In this document: positions 23,895 to 26,595 of the stretch, piece by piece
Numbering within the stretch: the stretch's first letter is position 1
Layout: the number at the start of each line of letters is the position of its first letter
Assembly (NCBI GenBank): GCA_008080925.1
Contig: VMDJ01000169.1
Location: 1-26,595, forward strand
Length of the DNA stretch: 26,595 bases
Direction: 5' to 3'
Source of the DNA: Gammaproteobacteria bacterium
GTDB lineage: Bacteria > Pseudomonadota > Gammaproteobacteria > Chromatiales > Chromatiaceae
Program-made: the position numbers and the translations under genes
Notes under the pieces: generated by a model
Told to the model about the DNA's origin: nothing
The model's database searches: none
Seen by the model: only the letters and a program-made list of their open reading frames with translations

Positions 23895-24638
23895 TTATTT
23901 CTTCTGCGCTTTCAATGCCGCGGCTAAACGCTTAGGCGGCACATAACCTGGAACCAACTCACCATCGTTGAATAACAAGGCAGGCGTTCCCGTCACGCCA
24001 AAATCTTGGCCTAACTCGTATTGCGCAGCAACCGGACTGCCACAACTTTTCATAGGCACATCATTGCCCGCTTTCGCATCAGTTAACGCCGCATGCTTGT
24101 CATCAGCACACCAAACAGATTCAGCTAATGCCGCAGATTCGGTCATCTTGCCATCGCGCATGATGCCTGAACGCGGATACGCCAAGTAACGAATACGGAT
24201 ACCTTCTTCGTTGTACTCTTTGATTTGGCTGTGCAGCTTGCGGCAGTAGCCACAATCGATATCAGTAAACACGGTTACTTGATAAGGCAATGATTTATCA
24301 CCATAAATAATCATGTCGTCTTCATTAAGCGATGCGAGCTTAGCTTGTTTCAAATCACGCTTACGGTTCTCTGTCAGCAGCTCACGTGATTCAAGATCAA
24401 CGATATCGCCACGCATCAAGAAACGACCATCCGAAGTGACATAAATCAGGTTAGTGCCGTAGACCACTTCGTAAAGACCATTGACCGGAGTGGTGTTCAC
24501 TTCATCGATCGTCAGAATAGGCAGCTTAGCCGCCAATGCAGCACGCACGGCTTTATCTGCCTCAGATGATGCCGGCTGAGCCATCACAGCACTGCTAAAT
24601 AAAGTTAAAGCCATCACTCCCAATGTGATTAAACGCAT
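23895..24638 (-). CDS. dsbC: Periplasmic disulfide isomerase DsbC
   Basis: DsbC shuffles wrong disulfide bonds in periplasmic proteins and is kept reduced by DsbD. The 247-residue precursor begins with a signal peptide (MRLITLGVMALTLFSSAVMAQ, cut after Ala20). The N-terminal dimer domain follows, then the thioredoxin fold with active site C129-GY-C132, a structural pair C177/C199, and the cis-Pro loop TGTPAL (Pro219). AAGGAAG before the ATG at 24638 fixes the start; 18 upstream codons in frame are not used. It follows xerD by 74 bases as in the E. coli xerD-dsbC-recJ group, but recJ is replaced here by the convergent mutS gene. Confidence -1.
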   Translation of the reverse strand: MRLITLGVMALTLFSSAVMAQPASSEADKAVRAALAAKLPILTIDEVNTTPVNGLYEVVYGTNLIYVTSDGRFLMRGDIVDLESRELLTENRKRDLKQAKLASLNEDDMIIYGDKSLPYQVTVFTDIDCGYCRKLHSQIKEYNEEGIRIRYLAYPRSGIMRDGKMTESAALAESVWCADDKHAALTDAKAGNDVPMKSCGSPVAAQYELGQDFGVTGTPALLFNDGELVPGYVPPKRLAAALKAQKK

Positions 24639-24712
24639 GTTTCTTCCTTGGTTGTTAATCGGAAACGCCGCAAAGGCTATCACAGCAGACACGCGAATCG
24701 CGTAACAAGTTC

Positions 24713-25663
24713 CTAGGCACGTGGATGGTGCTTCTGATGCAGACTGGCTAAACGCTCACGTGCCACGTGGGTATAAATCTGCGTCGTGGACAATGAACTA
24801 TGTCCTAACAGTAACTGCACGACACGAAGGTCAGCACCGTGATTAATCAAATGTGTAGCAAAGGCATGACGTAGGGTATGTGGCGATAGCTCAGTTTTTA
24901 TCCCAGCCGTGGCAGCATGCTTTTTAATGCGATACCAAAAAGCCTGTCGAGTCATTGCATCACCACGTCTTGTTGGAAAAAAAGCATCACAGGGTTGTGC
25001 TTTGAGTAACTCAGCTCGACCACCCGCACTAAAACGGCGCAACCAATCTGCGGCTTCTTCACCCATCGGCACTAAGCGTTCTTTTCCACCTTTACCGGTG
25101 ATGCGAACCAAGCCTTGCGACAGGCTCACTTCATTAACCTGCAATGAGACCAATTCACTCACCCGCAGACCTGTTGCATACAGCAACTCCAACATGCAGC
25201 GATCACGCTCACCTTCAGGTGTCTCGACGTCTGGGGCCATCAATAAGGCCTCAACATCTTGCTCACTCAACGACTTAGGTAAAGGTCGACCTAACTTAGG
25301 TGCTTCGATCAATGCACTCGGATCTTCTGTGAGCCAATGCTCACGTACGGCTAACTGATAAAACTGTCGCAAACTCGACAGACGACGCGCGCTAGTCCTT
25401 GGCTGTACCCGCTGATCGACCAAACTGGCAAGGTAGCCCAAAAGATCTTGTCGTCCCGCTTTATCAAGTGATGAGTTGTTATCCACCAACCATGTAGCCG
25501 CATGACGTAAATCATTTTGATAGGCCGCTAAAGTATTTTTAGATAAGCCTCTTTCCATCCATAATGCATCGGCGAATTGCTCGATAAGACGGATTTGATT
25601 TTCCGGAAGAGGGGCTGAGGCAGTCGTTTCAGGAGCGGACATTTTTGCAAAATACTCGTGCAT
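24713..25663 (-). CDS. xerD: Tyrosine recombinase XerD
   Basis: XerD with XerC resolves chromosome dimers at dif under FtsK control. The 316-residue protein has all catalytic residues: R167 (ATGLRVSEL), K191 (TGKGGKER), H262 and R265 (SPHTLRHAF), H288 (LLGHSS) and the nucleophile Y297 (TQIYTHV). Spacing equals E. coli XerD, with a slightly longer N-terminus. ATG 25663 is chosen because AAGG lies five bases upstream; a second ATG seven codons in is possible. Linkage with dsbC identifies it as XerD rather than XerC. Its upstream region holds two DnaA-box matches, see 25689-25735. Confidence -1.
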   Translation of the reverse strand: MHEYFAKMSAPETTASAPLPENQIRLIEQFADALWMERGLSKNTLAAYQNDLRHAATWLVDNNSSLDKAGRQDLLGYLASLVDQRVQPRTSARRLSSLRQFYQLAVREHWLTEDPSALIEAPKLGRPLPKSLSEQDVEALLMAPDVETPEGERDRCMLELLYATGLRVSELVSLQVNEVSLSQGLVRITGKGGKERLVPMGEEAADWLRRFSAGGRAELLKAQPCDAFFPTRRGDAMTRQAFWYRIKKHAATAGIKTELSPHTLRHAFATHLINHGADLRVVQLLLGHSSLSTTQIYTHVARERLASLHQKHHPRA

Positions 25664-25688
25664 CAATACCTTAGGTGAGATTGGCTAA

Positions 25689-25735
25689 ATCATACCCTGA
25701 TTTGAGCGGAAGTTTTCCACAGACCCTGTGGATAA
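25689..25735 (-). promoter_or_regulatory. xerD: xerD promoter region with two face-to-face DnaA boxes
   Basis: TGTGGATAA at 25727-25735 is a perfect DnaA box (TTATCCACA) on the minus strand. TTTTCCACA at 25713-25721 on the plus strand fits the looser TTWTNCACA rule. The two form a near-perfect inverted repeat with 10-base arms around ACC. A -10-like TATGAT reads on the minus strand at 25689-25694, with no good -35; box 1 sits just where the -35 would be. This suggests DnaA-dependent control of xerD, an inference from sequence only. Confidence -1.
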
Positions 25736-25778
25736 CTCTGTTAGGAAACTGAAAAATTGACGACCTAGACGGCGTATT

Positions 25779-25851
25779 CGTTATAAGTTTATTAAAATGG
25801 TCACTTTTTGACCAATACCTATTTTTATCATTTAAACAATAACTTATAACG
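25779..25851. repeat. Nested inverted repeats in the xerD-ycgN gap
   Basis: An outer perfect repeat of 11 bases, CGTTATAAGTT (25779-25789) and AACTTATAACG (25841-25851), encloses an inner perfect repeat TGGTCA-CTTTT-TGACCA (25798-25814). The surrounding DNA is AT-rich, which makes some chance symmetry expected, but an 11-base perfect arm is notable. They may be protein-binding sites for ycgN control. Confidence -1.
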
Positions 25852-25969
25852 TTAATTTTATATTTCACATGGGTAATATAACGCAAAATATGACTTTTTA
25901 TCATTTACCATCCCGCCTGTTAATAATTAAACCCTAATATTGTGCGCCAAGCGCGTTAGAATGCACCAC

Positions 25970-26413
25970 ATGTCAAGTCCAAATGCACCATTTTGGGAAG
26001 AAAAATCTCTTTCTGAACTCACTCGAGATGAGTGGGAATCACTTTGTGATGGCTGCGCAAAATGCTGCCTGCATCGTTTAGAGGATGAAGATACCGGGGA
26101 AATCTATTTCACCAATGTGCACTGTCGGCTTCTTGATACCGACACAGGTCGTTGTACCGATTACAAAAATCGCTCTACCCGAGTGTCTGATTGCGTGACC
26201 ATCACCCTCGATACTTTGGTTGACCCTTACTGGCTTCCGAAGACCTGCAGTTACCGATTACTCGCCGAGGGAAAACCTTTGCCTCAATGGCACCCCCTTA
26301 TCACCGGTGACCCGGATTCGGTGATTGGTGCCGGTATGCGCGTATGCGATCGGACCATCTGTGAAGACGAGGCGGATAACTTAGAATGCCATCTCATCGA
26401 TTGGTTGGAATAA
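25970..26413 (+). CDS. ycgN: YcgN family (UPF0260) CxxCxxCC protein
   Basis: The 147-residue product matches E. coli YcgN throughout: FWEEKSLSELTRDEWESLCDGC, then the Cys cluster C26-x2-C29-x2-C32-C33, and more Cys at 52, 62 and 75, which probably hold zinc or an iron-sulfur cluster. DEDTGEIYFTNVHCRLL, TCSYRLLAEGKPLPQWHPL and LIDWLE complete the match. The function is unknown. ATG 25970 is chosen from family length; ATG 25961 or TTG 25940 are possible, as no ribosome site is clear. Its TAA overlaps the next ATG by one base, so the DUF3549 gene is translationally coupled. Confidence -1.
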   Translation: MSSPNAPFWEEKSLSELTRDEWESLCDGCAKCCLHRLEDEDTGEIYFTNVHCRLLDTDTGRCTDYKNRSTRVSDCVTITLDTLVDPYWLPKTCSYRLLAEGKPLPQWHPLITGDPDSVIGAGMRVCDRTICEDEADNLECHLIDWLE

Positions 26414-26595
26414 TGAACGCAAGCCTCACCCTTACTGAATTTCTTGAAAACACCGGCGCCACACTAGATTTTTACGATGTAGGTCGACGAGTTAGCGCCA
26501 TCAGTCGGGATGACTTTCTTGCCTTTGAGAAAACTGAACGGAGCTACCCTTTTCCGTGACAAAAAAAAGCTTGGCGTGCGGTTTTACAGCAGCGG
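26413..26595 (+). pseudogene. DUF3549-like gene, 5' part, interrupted by in-frame TGA at the window edge
   Basis: The frame starts at ATG 26413, sharing an A with the ycgN stop. The product begins MNASLTLTEFLENTGATLDF, then YDVGRRVSAISRDDFLAFEK and RSYPFP, which fits the N-terminus of DUF3549 proteins that sit after ycgN in related bacteria. A TGA at 26557-26559 then stops it after 48 residues, where the family goes on toward an AW-containing helix. The same frame continues as QKKAWRAVLQQR, and the next frame reads LGVRFYSS, so both frames keep family-like bits. A genuine decay or sequence error near the edge are both possible. The rest lies outside the window. Confidence -1.

Larger units (their letters stand above)
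25664..25969. other. 306-base intergenic region between divergent xerD and ycgN
   Basis: This gap carries the promoters of xerD (minus) and ycgN (plus). The part near xerD has DnaA-like boxes; the middle (about 25740-25935) is very AT-rich and holds two inverted repeats. No RNA gene is evident. A 77-codon minus-strand frame covers 25671-25904 but shows no protein-like features. Confidence -1.

Noticed and set aside
25671..25904. 77-codon minus-strand frame ahead of xerD
   Set aside because: It lies wholly in AT-rich regulatory DNA, covers the DnaA boxes and inverted repeats, and has no protein-like composition or convincing ribosome site.
25711..25935. DnaA boxes plus AT-rich stretch as a replication origin
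   Set aside because: Only two boxes are found and none of dnaA, dnaN, gidA or rep genes are near; a promoter function explains it better.
1..26595. CRISPR array, tandem repeats or insertion sequences
   Set aside because: No regularly spaced repeats, transposase genes or terminal inverted repeats were seen on reading.

Overview
The window is ordinary chromosomal DNA of a Gammaproteobacterium of moderate, slightly AT-leaning base composition. The minus-strand order cinA - recA - recX - alaS - lysC - csrA - tRNA-Ser(GCU), the xerD-dsbC pair, the ycgN-DUF3549 pair and the stand-alone NDH-2, DUF2237 and YeeN-type YebC genes suggest a Pseudomonadales/Oceanospirillales-like lineage. I cannot name a genus. 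Most genes lie on the minus strand. I see no phage, insertion sequence, CRISPR array or classical defence island.

Positions 1-3000: an edge-truncated yjdM gene meets, tail to tail, a minus-strand unit of an unrecognised P-loop protein and metA, with the pseudouridine synthase gene rluA upstream. Positions 3000-9300: short genes of unknown function mixed with housekeeping genes (DUF2237, pyrC, ndh, a yeeN-like yebC). Two 54-codon genes here are likely real: a Lys-rich one at 3795-3959 with a palindromic promoter and a strong terminator, and a Cys-rich one at 8996-9160 behind a structured leader.

Positions 9200-14500, minus strand: tRNA-Ser(GCU), fadD-like acyl-CoA synthetase, ldhA, umuD, umuC, an HU gene and tRNA-Arg(ACG). 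In E. coli the Ser and Arg tRNA genes are neighbours just after csrA, so about 5 kb of genes here lies between two normally adjacent tRNA genes. UmuD has an extra basic N-terminal arm of about 41 residues, and its gene starts beside a 30-bp near-palindrome.

Positions 14500-21000: the conserved csrA, lysC, alaS, recX, recA, cinA block. Positions 21000-26595: a small cupin gene and mutS on the plus strand meet dsbC-xerD head-on with no spacer. The xerD promoter region carries two face-to-face DnaA-box matches. The right edge holds ycgN and the start of a DUF3549 gene that is broken by an in-frame TGA.

The coherent functional theme is DNA maintenance: recA, recX, umuDC, mutS, xerD and HU. I did not find a clearly new multi-gene system. 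The best leads are the two small genes, the P-loop/metA unit, the umuD-umuC-HU-tRNA arrangement and the xerD control region.
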